DNA of 64,000 nt, taken from Galerina marginata. Taxonomy: Eukaryota > Basidiomycota > Agaricomycetes > Agaricales > Galerinaceae. Location: the NCBI GenBank assembly GCA_023014335.1, contig JAECYW010000008.1, positions 434,001 through 498,000 of the forward strand, given 5' to 3'. The position numbers and the translations under genes are program-made. How positions within the stretch are numbered: the stretch's first letter is position 1; the number at the start of each line of letters is the position of its first letter. Positions 9,829 to 19,515 of the stretch are shown here, piece after piece. The notes below the pieces were generated by a model, which was given only the letters and a program-made list of their open reading frames with translations, searched no databases and was not told where the DNA came from.

Positions 9829-11908
9829 ATGTCTTTGGGTCGTCTCGCAGTCTTTGTAGCCCTCGCGGCCTTACAGTTAGGCAACGCCGCCATCGTTTCG
9901 AAGCGTTCTGTTACTTGCCCAACCGGACAGACGACCGCCAACGAGGCTTGTTGTGGTGCGTGTTGTTTCCTACTCTATGCAAAGGACGCAGGCGATTTGA
10001 GACCAATTCTTGCAGCACTGTTCCCTGTCATCGATTCAATGCAGAAGGATCTCTTCGACGGCGGAGAATGCGGCGAAGATGTTTGACTTCTATCGTGTGA
10101 CCGAGTCAATTCTTTTTACTGACCAAAGTCATAGGCCCATGCCGCGCTTCGTCTTGCTTTCCACGATGCAATTGGCTTTTCTACTAATGGTATGCCACTT
10201 GCTCGTCTTTCGGAGTTTATGTCTAAAACGTGGCTCATTAGGCGGCAAGTCAGTACTTAATTGACATAAATAATGAATTCTCCTCACAGCTTAATTAGAG
10301 GCGGAGGCGCTGATGGTTCAATTCTTACTTTCCATACAACGGAGGAAACCTACGGTATATTTTTTTCCAGTTATACTTTACCGGCCTGCTGAGGAATTCT
10401 TCCACTGCGTAGCTGCAAATGCTGGGTGAGCATCGCTTTATCCGTCAAGTTATTATATTTTCTAATGTTCACTTTCTTTAGTATCGACGACATCGTCGCA
10501 AGGCAAATGCCTATCTTCCTCCAAAGCAACCTGACGGCAGGGGACTTGTAAGCTCCTCGTCGTTGAGAACGGTATATCCAGGCTAACTTTACTATACAGT
10601 GTTCATCTCGCAGCTGCAATCGGTACTGGTAACTGTCCTGGAGCACCGCAACTTCCCTATTCTATGGGCCGACCTGCTCCAGCTGGCCCTGCTCCTGATG
10701 GCACCGTTCCCGAACCAACTCGTAAGAGACAGTTATATCCAGTGGCTTGTATGCTGACGTCGCTGAATTTAGAAAGCGTCTCAGAAATTCTCGGCAGGTT
10801 TTCAGATGCTGGTTTCTTCTCGGCAGAGGTGATCTGGCTTCTCGCTTCACACTCAATTGCTGCCGCGGTAAGTCTACTGTCGTTAACATTCTAATTTTTG
10901 GTTGAGATGGCTAATTGTCGCACTGTTATAGAACAAAATCGATCCGGTAATTACTCTCATTAGCGTTCTGGCATCAGTTGGCTTAACGGTTCTGGGTAAC
11001 AGTCGATCCCAGGAACCCCATTTGATTCGTGAGCAAACCCGCGCTACTTAATTAATATGTTCAACCGTTTTCATTCATGTCATTAGCACTCCCAGTACCT
11101 TGTATGTCCAACGTTTTTGCTCTTTCAGGTGTTGTGCTTATGAACTCGATTCAGCGACACCCAGTTCTTCCTCGAGGTGCTTCTGAATGGAAAGCAATTC
11201 CCTGGGTAGGTTACTGATATATTTATCGCATTACGACCTTATTCAGCCATCCCTTTTAGAAGTGGGCAGCATGCCGGCGAAGTTGTATCCCCACTAGCTG
11301 GAGAAATGCGTCTGCAAAGTGATTTTGCATTTTCTCAAGGTTAGATCTAAACTTTTCTTCCCCCGATTTTGCAAGTCCTGAACATTAGCGTGTAGATCCA
11401 CAGACTGCTTGCTTCTGGCAGGAGGCTATTAGCAAGTTTTCTTTGTACTATTTAATTCGAATCGTCCGACGAATGATGCTTCACAGACGATCAAACTTTC
11501 ATTATGGCCAGGTTCAGGGATGCAATGCAGAAGTTGCAACTCCTGGGCCAGAGCGGGTTAACTGATTGTTCTGATGTACGTTACTCTCCCTTGATCGCTG
11601 ACTCAAGGGATGAAAATCATAATTATCGTTAGGTCATCCCGGTGCCGAAAACATTCTCCAGTCACATTTCATATCCGGGGGGCTTCAACCAGACTGACGT
11701 CCAAATCGCTGTAAGTAGCCTCCTCGTCGTCAGTTCATTTTTTGTGGTTTATTGACACATTGATAGTGTACTGCACTCCCGTTTCCAGGCATCGCAACAG
11801 TCTCAGGTCCTGCACCTACGATTCCACCCGTGTAAGTGCCTTTTTTTCAAACCCTCCGGCCTTCGTTCCGAAGAATAGAATTTTTGCGACTGCAGGTCGC
11901 AATCTTAG
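9829..11908 (+). CDS. Class II heme peroxidase, lignin-modifying type
   Basis: Eighteen exons join into 354 codons: 9829-9955, 10016-10080, 10135-10189, 10301-10354, 10413-10425, 10482-10547, 10600-10721, 10773-10867, 10932-10946, 11003-11028, 11087-11101, 11155-11205, 11260-11339, 11396-11431, 11487-11575, 11633-11710, 11767-11831 and 11896-11908. A signal peptide (MSLGRLAVF..., about 20 residues) leads to a secreted enzyme with the paired cysteines of the family. Distal Arg70 and His74 (LRLAFHDAIGF), proximal His194 (LLASHSIAAAN) and the GGGADGS calcium/heme region are intact. Trp189 sits where versatile and lignin peroxidases carry the exposed redox tryptophan. Of the three manganese ligands, Glu63 is kept, but the others read Ala67 and Asn200. 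The tail is short, as in versatile and lignin peroxidases. It probably oxidises aromatic substrates through the tryptophan with weak or no Mn(II) oxidation; this is inferred. Confidence 0.93.
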
Positions 11909-12470
11909 ATGCGAGTTTGGCTGAGAGTACATAGAAGGACTCTCACCAGTCCCTAGGTCAATACATCTTACAGCTGTGGCTTCTCCCTATTTAACTTTTG
12001 GCAATATTTATATGAAGAACGAACGAATATCGTACTCGTACCTCGGTCCATTGAAAGTGCAAAAATAGGAGAACAAGGCAGCTCTGACCTATAACTTTTC
12101 GCTGGAATATTTTGCTTCAATCGCAAAATCAGGAAAGATCAGGAAACTACCTTGGGTCGAACTTCTCTCATTTCCCCGATGCATTGAGACATGGTTCTCC
12201 GTGGTTTCGTCGACGTGCTGGAGCAACAAATCAAATGCTCGTACCTTGGTCCTTTTGTAATTGAATGACATCTCTGGGATTCTTGCAATGTGATGTCGCC
12301 GACTGGGAAGAGTTCGCCTTTTCTGTCCTTGTATTGATACGTAAACTGATATTGATGAATCCCGGTGAATTGAACCGAAAATAATTAGTTGATTTGCGTC
12401 CAGATTCTGTGTAGATTTCCTGTCCTTGTAGACAGTGTGTGGGATCATCAAATTTCGACGGGTGTATGTA
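11909..12470. other. Intergenic, no gene recognised
   Basis: Contains the end of the peroxidase transcript and the promoter of the next gene. Minus-strand open frames at 12089-12503 show no recognisable domain. Confidence 0.5.
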
Positions 12471-12476
12471 TATAAA
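12471..12476 (+). promoter_or_regulatory. TATA box of the cysteine-rich peptide gene
   Basis: TATAAA occurs 41 bases upstream of the ATG at 12512. Confidence 0.5.
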
Positions 12477-12511
12477 GCCATTACGAATGGGTCCTATCTT
12501 CACAAATAACC

Positions 12512-12811
12512 ATGAAGCTTATCAGCCTGTCTATATCTTTAATCTCCTTCACGGCACTGGTCGGGTTGTCCTTTGTTCAGACCGTTGACGCCCAGCGACC
12601 CGTCTGTGTTCTTGCTCCAGGCACAAGGCGCTCACCGGCGGTATATTATCTATTAATTCACGCCTCCGAACGAGCTCTGATCGCATCTTTCACTATTAAT
12701 AATTATTTACAGATATGTACTCAATTTTGTGCCTCGTGCTGCCTACAGAATCCCAATGTTCCAGAATGCACTAGCGGCCAATGCGATGATGATTGCAGTC
12801 AGTGTTGTTAA
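12512..12811 (+). CDS. Small secreted cysteine-rich protein
   Basis: The gene is best read as two exons, 12512-12640 and 12713-12811, giving 75 residues. A hydrophobic signal peptide ends near Ala27 (TVDA before QRP). The mature part of about 48 residues has ten cysteines (32, 45, 49, 52, 53, 62, 67, 71, 74 and 75), enough for five disulfides, and it ends in two adjacent cysteines. The cysteine spacing does not match hydrophobins, cerato-platanins or other families I recognise. The 72-base intron has canonical ends but is open in frame, so an unspliced 99-residue form is possible. It could be a small secreted effector-like or antimicrobial peptide, which is inference from size and cysteine content only. 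Its neighbour is the secreted peroxidase. Confidence 0.75.
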   Translation: MKLISLSISLISFTALVGLSFVQTVDAQRPVCVLAPGTRRSPAVYYLLIHASERALIASFTINNYLQICTQFCASCCLQNPNVPECTSGQCDDDCSQCC

Positions 12812-13005
12812 CTAAATGTCTATAATCATTTGACGCGGTTCTTCAGTTTTTTTCTAGATGGCTGGTGGGGCCGGAGGGGTCCCAGGCATCTAATAGGATC
12901 CTCAGTCCAGACATTGCTACCGAAATACGGACTGTGTTAAAGCGATGACTGCATTTTAAATTCAGAGGCTTGGTATCATATCCGTTAATACATAAATCAG
13001 AGCCT

Positions 13006-13013
13006 GTTGTACC
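13006..13013. repeat. Left 8-bp target site duplication of hAT element
   Basis: GTTGTACC immediately precedes the element and recurs perfectly at 13703-13710 immediately after it. Eight-base duplications are characteristic of hAT superfamily insertion. Confidence 0.85.
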
Positions 13014-13702
13014 TAGTGTTTTGAAGTCCGGTTGCAAGACTGGAAAAAGACCGGGACCAGACCGGACCAAAACCGATCAGGACCGCAGATTATCAGGACC
13101 GGTCAAGACCGCAACTGCAGTCCGGTCCTTGGTCCTCCGCGATCCCAAAAACTTTCAGACCGATGAAAGACCGGTTGCAACCGGTTGCAACCGGTCTTTC
13201 CAACCCTCGAGACCAAGGCGCCAAAGCTCAAACTCGGCGCTTAATCGACGCCAACGTGAGTTCCAAACGAAAGTTTTCTTACCAGAGGCATTTTTCAAAA
13301 CGCCTCTGGTAAGAAAACCTTCGTTTGCAAAGGTTTGGATGGAGCTAGATAGATCGGAAAATGGTAGAACTTTGTGTAAAAGCAATAGATGAATATATTT
13401 CAGACAATATTCTTTTGATTTACAAAATCTTAGACACATATAATTAAAAAAGTACTGTCCAGTGCGTAAAGTACGAGAATAACCTACAAAGACCGGTCTT
13501 GGACCGGTCGCCAACTGGTTGCAACCGCAACCGGTTCAGACCGGTCGCGCAACCGCAAAAGACTGCACAAGACCGCTCAGGACCGGTCCTGGTCGGTCCA
13601 GTCCGGTTTTTTGCAGAATTTGTGGGAGGAGGGACCGGTCCCGGTCCCGGTCCTGAGCTCGGAAGGTCAAAAAACCGGACCTGACCGGACTTCAAAACAC
13701 TA
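13014..13702. mobile_element. Non-autonomous hAT-type transposon (MITE-like), 689 bp
   Basis: The element starts TAGTGTTTTGAAGTCCGG and ends with the exact reverse complement, giving an 18-bp perfect terminal inverted repeat. An identical GTTGTACC octamer flanks both ends. TAGTG at the tip fits the hAT end consensus. Both subterminal zones are packed with short GACCGG/CCGGTC and GCAACCGG repeats, which in hAT elements typically act as transposase binding sites. There is no transposase frame, so it must have been mobilised by an autonomous relative elsewhere. The perfect ends and duplication suggest a fairly recent insertion between the cysteine-rich peptide gene and the gene at 13980-14998. 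Confidence 0.88.
13268..13323. repeat. Hairpin-forming inverted repeat inside the hAT element
   Basis: The arms 13273-13289 and 13302-13318 are perfect 17-bp reverse complements around a 12-base loop. With one mismatch the stem extends to 22 bp (13268-13289 with 13302-13323). It sits near the middle of the element, between the two GACCGG-rich zones. Confidence 0.85.
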
Positions 13703-13710
13703 GTTGTACC
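13703..13710. repeat. Right 8-bp target site duplication of hAT element
   Basis: GTTGTACC, identical to 13006-13013. Confidence 0.85.
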
Positions 13711-13979
13711 TCCGCTGATCAGTTATTTGAGTTGCATCATCGTTTACAATAATGTCCAGCTCGGCTTACGATACCATGGGGAAGCGCAAGCGCCGAAAAA
13801 TGTGTGGGTCGCTATGCTCGTAATGACATAATTTGGCCAGCATCGGATTCCAGTCATTTAATCCACTTATAATCTCGTTCAGGAGTAAACGACTTAAGTT
13901 CAGTTGAGAAATTATTATATAGACACTTCTGTCTAGAGATATATCTAAACGTCCAACCTTGTTCTCTTCGTAATTTCAA

Positions 13980-14998
13980 CTAATACGGTCTAAACCTCGC
14001 GGAAGCGGCACCTCGCCCATTCTCCTGCCGGATCTCGTCAGCCTTTTGCCTTACCGCCCTCCCATTCTTCCCAATTACAAAATCAGGAAAACACCCCCTG
14101 TCCCTTCCCCTTCCACGATCGTTTTCGACTTTCTCAACCCTCAGCCCATACGCATCGCAAGCCCATTCCCATACCTGGTTTTCGGCGACTTCGTCGACAT
14201 TCATCAGCACGACAACGTGCTGAAGAGAGACGCCAGCCGGGAAGTGGGTCTCGAAGAACCTCTTTGGGTCGTCGAAAAAGTCATCCGTCAGTGAGTCCGC
14301 GCCAGTAAGTTCGGCCAGCGTTTCGGAGGTGTAAACGGTGTGACCTTGCTGAAGAAGTAGGTTTAAAACTCTACCGAAGCAGGGCGGTGAATTAAAAAAC
14401 ACAAGTTAATGAATACTTAGATGAAGTATACTTACCGGTCTTGCTCGACGGCAGCGGAATTTACCCACATTTCACGCATTTCCTCTTCAGCTTTAAAGGT
14501 TTCGTCGGGTAAGGTCGGAAGAGGGCGCGCGCTCATGGCATCCCATAACCGTGCCTCCAGCTCGTCCCTGCTGTCGTCCCCTGCGAACTCAAGACCATAC
14601 CAGATTAGGTGTGCCTGGGTCAAGTTAATTAGTAGGCCTTTCTTTTAAGAAACTGCACACAGATTAAATACCCACTTGAAAAAAAGGCTTGCCTTTCTTC
14701 TTTCCTGGCCCTCCACGAACCGCGCGTCCAAACCGATCTAGCTTTTGTTCCTCATATTGCTCCGTTATTGCCGCTAGGAGCTCGCTAGGTCGTTTGGGCC
14801 GATAGTTCATGATGGTAAGGCCGGTGGACGAATAGGCGAAGAAACCATATTTAACCTGTAAACGTTAACTCTCGTATCGGTCAAAGCCGCTGTGATGTTC
14901 GTTAGACTTACAGGTTGGGGAACCACTGGCAGGTCAGGGGGAGGAGGGAAAGGTTGATACGTCGGGGCGACGCCAGTAAGGAAATTTCGTCCACGCAT
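13980..14998 (-). CDS. Hypothetical protein, family not recognised
   Basis: Four exons join in phase (14998-14912, 14855-14676, 14614-14436, 14370-13980) to give 278 residues. The N-terminus is proline-rich (PFPPPPDLPVVPQP). The centre has an acidic helix-rich stretch (SRDELEARLWDAM, FKAEEEMREMW). The C-terminal third contains a hydrophobic strand (HVVVLMNVDEVAE) followed by a basic tail. No catalytic motif or membrane helix is evident. An acceptor-like tract (tttttttgcag) lies upstream of the chosen ATG, so an additional 5' exon cannot be excluded. The consistent splice sites and protein-like composition support a real gene. It diverges from the FMN-binding gene at 15453. Confidence 0.65.
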
Positions 14999-15452
14999 TG
15001 GAAAAATCGCGTCGCTGTAGTGGTGCTGTGGTGGTGCAAATAATGCTCGGAGGAAAATCAACAGCCAAAGGACTGCAAAAAAAGAAGACGCGTTTGATGG
15101 CTTTGGCGTTGTTTGTTCGCGTCAGGGGTCACATTATAATTAACGAGAAATGCGCTACAAGGTTTTTTTTTATCCTTCTATTTGAGTACTTAATATTTCA
15201 ATTACATTTCTTGACTTACCACTTTTTCAGGCTGTTCGACGATCAGTAGAGTACGGTACAGACGGCAGTGTACGCTCCCTCTTGACTATTTTTAGCCACC
15301 GAGCCCGGACTCCCGCGTGGAAGGAGGCGGAGATCCGTCTGGGGTGCAATTTTCGGCCAGGACAACATGATGGCTTTCACCAATACTTTCTCCACGTCGC
15401 CGCTCGGGGTACAGTACTCAGCGCTCAGTCTCCGATTCTGTCACTTCAGCCA
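14999..15452. other. Divergent promoter region
   Basis: About 450 bases between the minus-strand gene ending upstream at 14998 and the plus-strand gene starting at 15453. The plus-strand frame is open from 15282, but the residues before 15453 do not look like the family's N-terminus. No TATA box is obvious. Confidence 0.45.
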
Positions 15453-16352
15453 ATGCCAGAGAGTGAAGCATACGAATGCACACCGCGAAATACGGTCAAC
15501 CGGCTCAAACAACGAGGTGAGCGTTTATTGCTGTCCCGAACTACGAGGCTACGATCTCTTATTAATGTATTGACTTTCAATGTGATTTATACAGCAACGT
15601 ATGATTATGAAACTGTCCACTCTATAGTCAACTCCGCGCCCGTCCTGCATGTTTCTTTCAATCCCACCTCTTTCGAGGACGATCCTTTTCCAACTATTCT
15701 CCCCATGCTCGGCTGTACCGGCTCTTTCACGCCACCAGGAGCTTCAGAAACGTCAGCGACAGCAGTATATCTGCACGGACACTCGGCTTCGCGATTCATG
15801 AAACTGCCATCGAGCCCGAATTCCCCACACGCAGTGGAAGGGCTTCCAGGCGTACCAGTCTGCGTAGCCGCGACACAAATGGACGGCCTCGTCCTCGCTC
15901 TTACTCCTTTCAACCACAGCTGTAACTACCGCAGCGCCGTAGTTCACGGCTATGCACACGCAGTGACCGATACAGAGGAGAAGAATTATGCTCTTGAGCT
16001 CATTACCGACTCAATCATTCCATCCCGTTGGGAAAACTCGCGAGTTCCGCCTACCCCTGCGGAGATGGCCAGCACCGGCGTGCTGAGAGTTGACATTGTC
16101 AGTGCTAGCGCCAAAATTCGCGCCTATGGAGCTGGGAATGACAAAGCCGATCTCGCAGACGAGGAGATGCGCAAGCGGGTGTGGACAGGGGTGGTGCCTG
16201 CGTACATTCGATATGGAGAGCCGGTGCCTGCGGACGAGAATCTGGTTGGAGAGGTACCAGGGTATGTGGGTGGTTGGATTAAAGAGCAAAACGAAGTGGG
16301 AGAAAAGTATTCAAGAGAGGTTACGAAGTTGAAGGCACCAAAGAAGACGTGA
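15453..16352 (+). CDS. FMN-binding split-barrel protein (pyridoxamine 5'-phosphate oxidase-like)
   Basis: Two exons (15453-15516 and 15595-16352) give 273 residues. The start MPESEAYEC followed by TPRNTVNRLKQR and ATYDYETVHSIVNS is the standard N-terminus of fungal flavin-nucleotide-binding proteins of the Pyridox_ox_2 type. Further hallmarks are the VLHVSFNP strand, FPTILPMLG, PVCVAATQMDGLVLA, and NYRSAVVHGYA around residues 140-175. Such proteins bind FMN or heme in the cytosol, and most have no defined substrate. The intron is 78 bases and open in frame, so a retained form would simply be 26 residues longer. I am confident of the family, not of the reaction. Confidence 0.88.
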   Translation: MPESEAYECTPRNTVNRLKQRGERLLLSRTTRLRSLINVLTFNVIYTATYDYETVHSIVNSAPVLHVSFNPTSFEDDPFPTILPMLGCTGSFTPPGASETSATAVYLHGHSASRFMKLPSSPNSPHAVEGLPGVPVCVAATQMDGLVLALTPFNHSCNYRSAVVHGYAHAVTDTEEKNYALELITDSIIPSRWENSRVPPTPAEMASTGVLRVDIVSASAKIRAYGAGNDKADLADEEMRKRVWTGVVPAYIRYGEPVPADENLVGEVPGYVGGWIKEQNEVGEKYSREVTKLKAPKKT

Positions 16353-16658
16353 AATTAAAGCGAAGGTCGACAGTATTTTTCAGGTTTATGGAATTAGTTC
16401 GGTGAAGATACTAGTGCGTTTTTTGACCTCCCGCTTGCAAAAATCTAGGGAATTTGGCGGTTAGCACAGCCTATCCAGTAGCTCGTGAACATTCTTATTC
16501 GAGTAGAAGGCAGTCCTGGGGACAACGCCCTATTTACCCTGCACCGTGCATAGTGGTCACGGGGGCACAGACTTGAGCGGACCGACATGTCAATTTGGGG
16601 CTGTGTGCGTGAAATTTCGAGCAATTCATGGAGATACGCATCGTTGACGGACCCCACG
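16353..16658. other. Intergenic, no gene recognised
   Basis: About 300 bases between two plus-strand genes, holding the 3' end of one and the promoter of the next. Nothing else is seen. Confidence 0.4.
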
Positions 16659-19275
16659 ATGATATCCTCCAAAAGTCTGCTGATAACAGGAGGTGTATTC
16701 AACAATAATGTAGTCACAACAATGACAGGTGCGTCAACTTATCTATAGCTGCAAAATGCTGATAGAAGCAAGCTCCCTCCCTGCTAGGTTTTGACCTATT
16801 GACTCAAAAGGTCGCCACAAGAGCCCTTCATGCGTCTGGAGAAATCTGTGATCCTGCGAGGTGCCATCCCGATACGCGTGTAGCCATTCTTACAGATCTT
16901 GAGGAATGGGCAACCGGCGCTAAGTATAACTCTCGGATCCAATGGATTCGTGGATCCGCTGGTGTGGGCAAAACCGCTATCATGCGTTCGATCGCGGAGA
17001 TTCTGGAGAGAAGGAAACTACTCCTCGCCACTTTTTTCTTTTGGCGTACAGGGGATCGATGCAACACCGCAGAATTTCTCGTCCCTACTCTCGCATATCA
17101 GATTGCGATATCCGTTCCTGGAACACGGTACCACATCAACCGTGCCATCGAAGATAACCCATTAATATTTACGCAAACGTTGGAAGCACAGAGCCGAGCT
17201 CTAATCGTCGAACCTTTAATCATAGTACACCACCAGAAGCTGCCTCGAATTTTCCCCAGGATATTCGTTATCGACGGTCTTGACGAATGCCAGGATGCGG
17301 AAAAGCAATGTGAAGTTCTGAACGTTCTGAACACTACCTTGAAGGAAATTCCAGCGCCAACTGCTTTATTAGTCGCCAGTCGCCCGGAAAAATCTATCCG
17401 GAAGATATTCAACACCGTCCTGAAAGGTACTTCATCCTCACGCTTGCTCGACGCATCTCGGAATGCGAACGCCGACATCAGGCGGTTCTACGTGGCCAAA
17501 TTCCGCGAGATTCGTTATCACCACCCGCTCAAGTTCTATCTTCCTAGCTCAGAATGGCCGTTAGCGGATGACATCACGTTGCTTGTTGAACGAGCCTCTG
17601 GGCAATTCATCTATGCTGCAACGGTCGTTAAATTCGTCGCTGCTCCAGACAAAAACCCGGCAAGCCAGTTGAAAATCGTACTGGAATCGCGAGAGCATCC
17701 AGAGACACTAGGGCCGAACCCATTTCTCTCTTTGGATGCTTTGTACTCTACGATATTCTTCGCTATCAGCAGCGAGGACATTCAAGCCACCCTACGAGTT
17801 ATTGGAGTGCTCTTATTTCCACAAAGGCTTACATTTTCATTGGCCCCCCCTAGCTTCTGGGAGAATCTCCTTGGATTACGCGACGGAGAAATTAGACGGC
17901 TGCTAATTGGTTTGGAGTCACTCGTGAGTATCAGAGAATCGGATACTGAGATCAAAAAGACGGTTCACTTTTATCACGCTTCTCTCGCGGATTTTCTTTC
18001 CGACCCCAAGCGATCAGGGCCGTTCTTCATGGACGAGGGAATGGTGTGTGAGGACCTCGCAAGATGTTGTATAACTCATCTTTCTACAAACGACGGTAAG
18101 TTATCCTCTACTACCAGACCTCGGTTTGGCACCGACATAATATCTTGATATTCTCCTCAGATGATATGAAACAGTATATCGTTCACAACATGGAATCCAT
18201 TTTCTGCAGGGCAAAACCAACCATGGGTCTATATCAAGCGATTGAAAAAGTCGGAAACTTGTATTCGTCATCGTTGTTGGAGAACGGTTCCTCAGCTATT
18301 CGACCACATTTTTTGAAGTATATGTTTCCGACGTTATTACATGCAATACTAAAATCGGTGCGTACGATCCTTCATACAGCCCTTTTTCGTGCTAATATGA
18401 CCGAAAGAGCCTACCAGCGAAGGACAAGCTTTATTCTATGAAATTAAAGGATTACCGTCTGCTTATTTCCCAAGTGCTTCCTCATTACTTCAGGGATGAG
18501 CACCTCGCGTTCCTGACTCTCGGTCGAGTGAGCCTCGATTGCAACTACTGGTCTGTTCTACCCTTCGATGAATTCATCGACGAAGTCTGTCCGCTCCCAA
18601 TGGAGTCAAAGACGGTCGACGGGGAGGGGTTTTGTTTATATCGAGACGCGTACTGGCACGATCTTCGTCTTTTCACGGAGACTACCAGGGAGCTTATCGA
18701 AACTATCCCGGCCTGTGGGAGGTGGTTCTCAACCGCCGCATTACGACTACTGCAATGTATGGACAGCGACTCAAGGTACGAATTTTCAGTATGTCTACGT
18801 CTATCGAATTCAATTTCATGTTTGATGTAGCCATTATGTTGACGGCAATCGTTCCCTTGGGTAAGGTATCGTACTTCTATGCATCTAACTACCACTAAAT
18901 TTGGCTTCGTATGTAACAGGCTAGGAGCGGACACCATTACTTTCCGTGCTATCGTCTCGTTACTTCTACCGACACTGCTTGCTCGAGCATCCAATCATTC
19001 AAGCTTGGAGCAATACTTGAAGTGCAGCCCACTTTCAGCAGGTTATTTGACGGATCAAAAGATCAAAGGAGCAGTCAACCGATATTTAAGGGTGCGTCAT
19101 TTAAATCTATGGCTGAGTAGATTTATGACTAAAATAATAGAGAGACCGAGAGTTTAATACTCCTACTGAGAAACGTGAAGTCGTCAAGCACCCTCGAATC
19201 GTGCAGATAAAGCGTGCCGCGTCGAGTTGCATTCCGAGAGCCTTATCACACAGGCCGCAAAAGATTGTTTGTTAA
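16659..19275 (+). CDS. NACHT-domain NTPase (fungal STAND/NLR-like), copy 1
   Basis: Seven exons (16659-16728, 16788-18095, 18161-18357, 18408-18775, 18831-18860, 18920-19091, 19141-19275) give 759 residues in continuous phase. The short first exon carries the ITGGVFNNN motif that precedes many basidiomycete NACHT proteins. Then come a DPARCHPDTR segment, a Walker A GSAGVGKT at about 79-86, and a Walker B RIFVIDGLDEC. A VASRPE sensor-like motif and the FYHASLADFL block close the NTPase module. The C-terminal part has no visible ankyrin, WD40 or TPR repeats. Such proteins are thought to act as innate immune or heterokaryon-incompatibility sensors, a role not shown here. The last three exons are less certain, as this part has diverged strongly from the neighbour at 19516-22041. 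Confidence 0.85.
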
Positions 19276-19515
19276 GTCAGTGGATTACAGACTTCTCTTG
19301 TTCTCGAAATTCTATATTGGGCTGGGCATTAAAACCTCCTTTCTGATATGACGATTGGATTCTTAAAACCAGCAACTTTATTCGCCTCATTTCTCATTTT
19401 AGTGGCAAACTCCCAAGGTATCATTCATGCATTGTTTATGAAAGAATTGGGGATGGATATAAATCTAAAGCTCCACGAGGGCTACTCAGGAAAGATGGAA
19501 ACTAGGTTATAAAAA

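Noticed and set aside
13155..13695. Open frames within the hAT element that might be a transposase
   Set aside because: They consist of translated GACCGG repeats and the hairpin, with no hAT dimerisation or catalytic motif.
15282..15452. A longer N-terminus for the FMN-binding protein
   Set aside because: The frame is open, but the residues before 15453 do not resemble the family, and M-P-E-S at 15453 gives the expected start.
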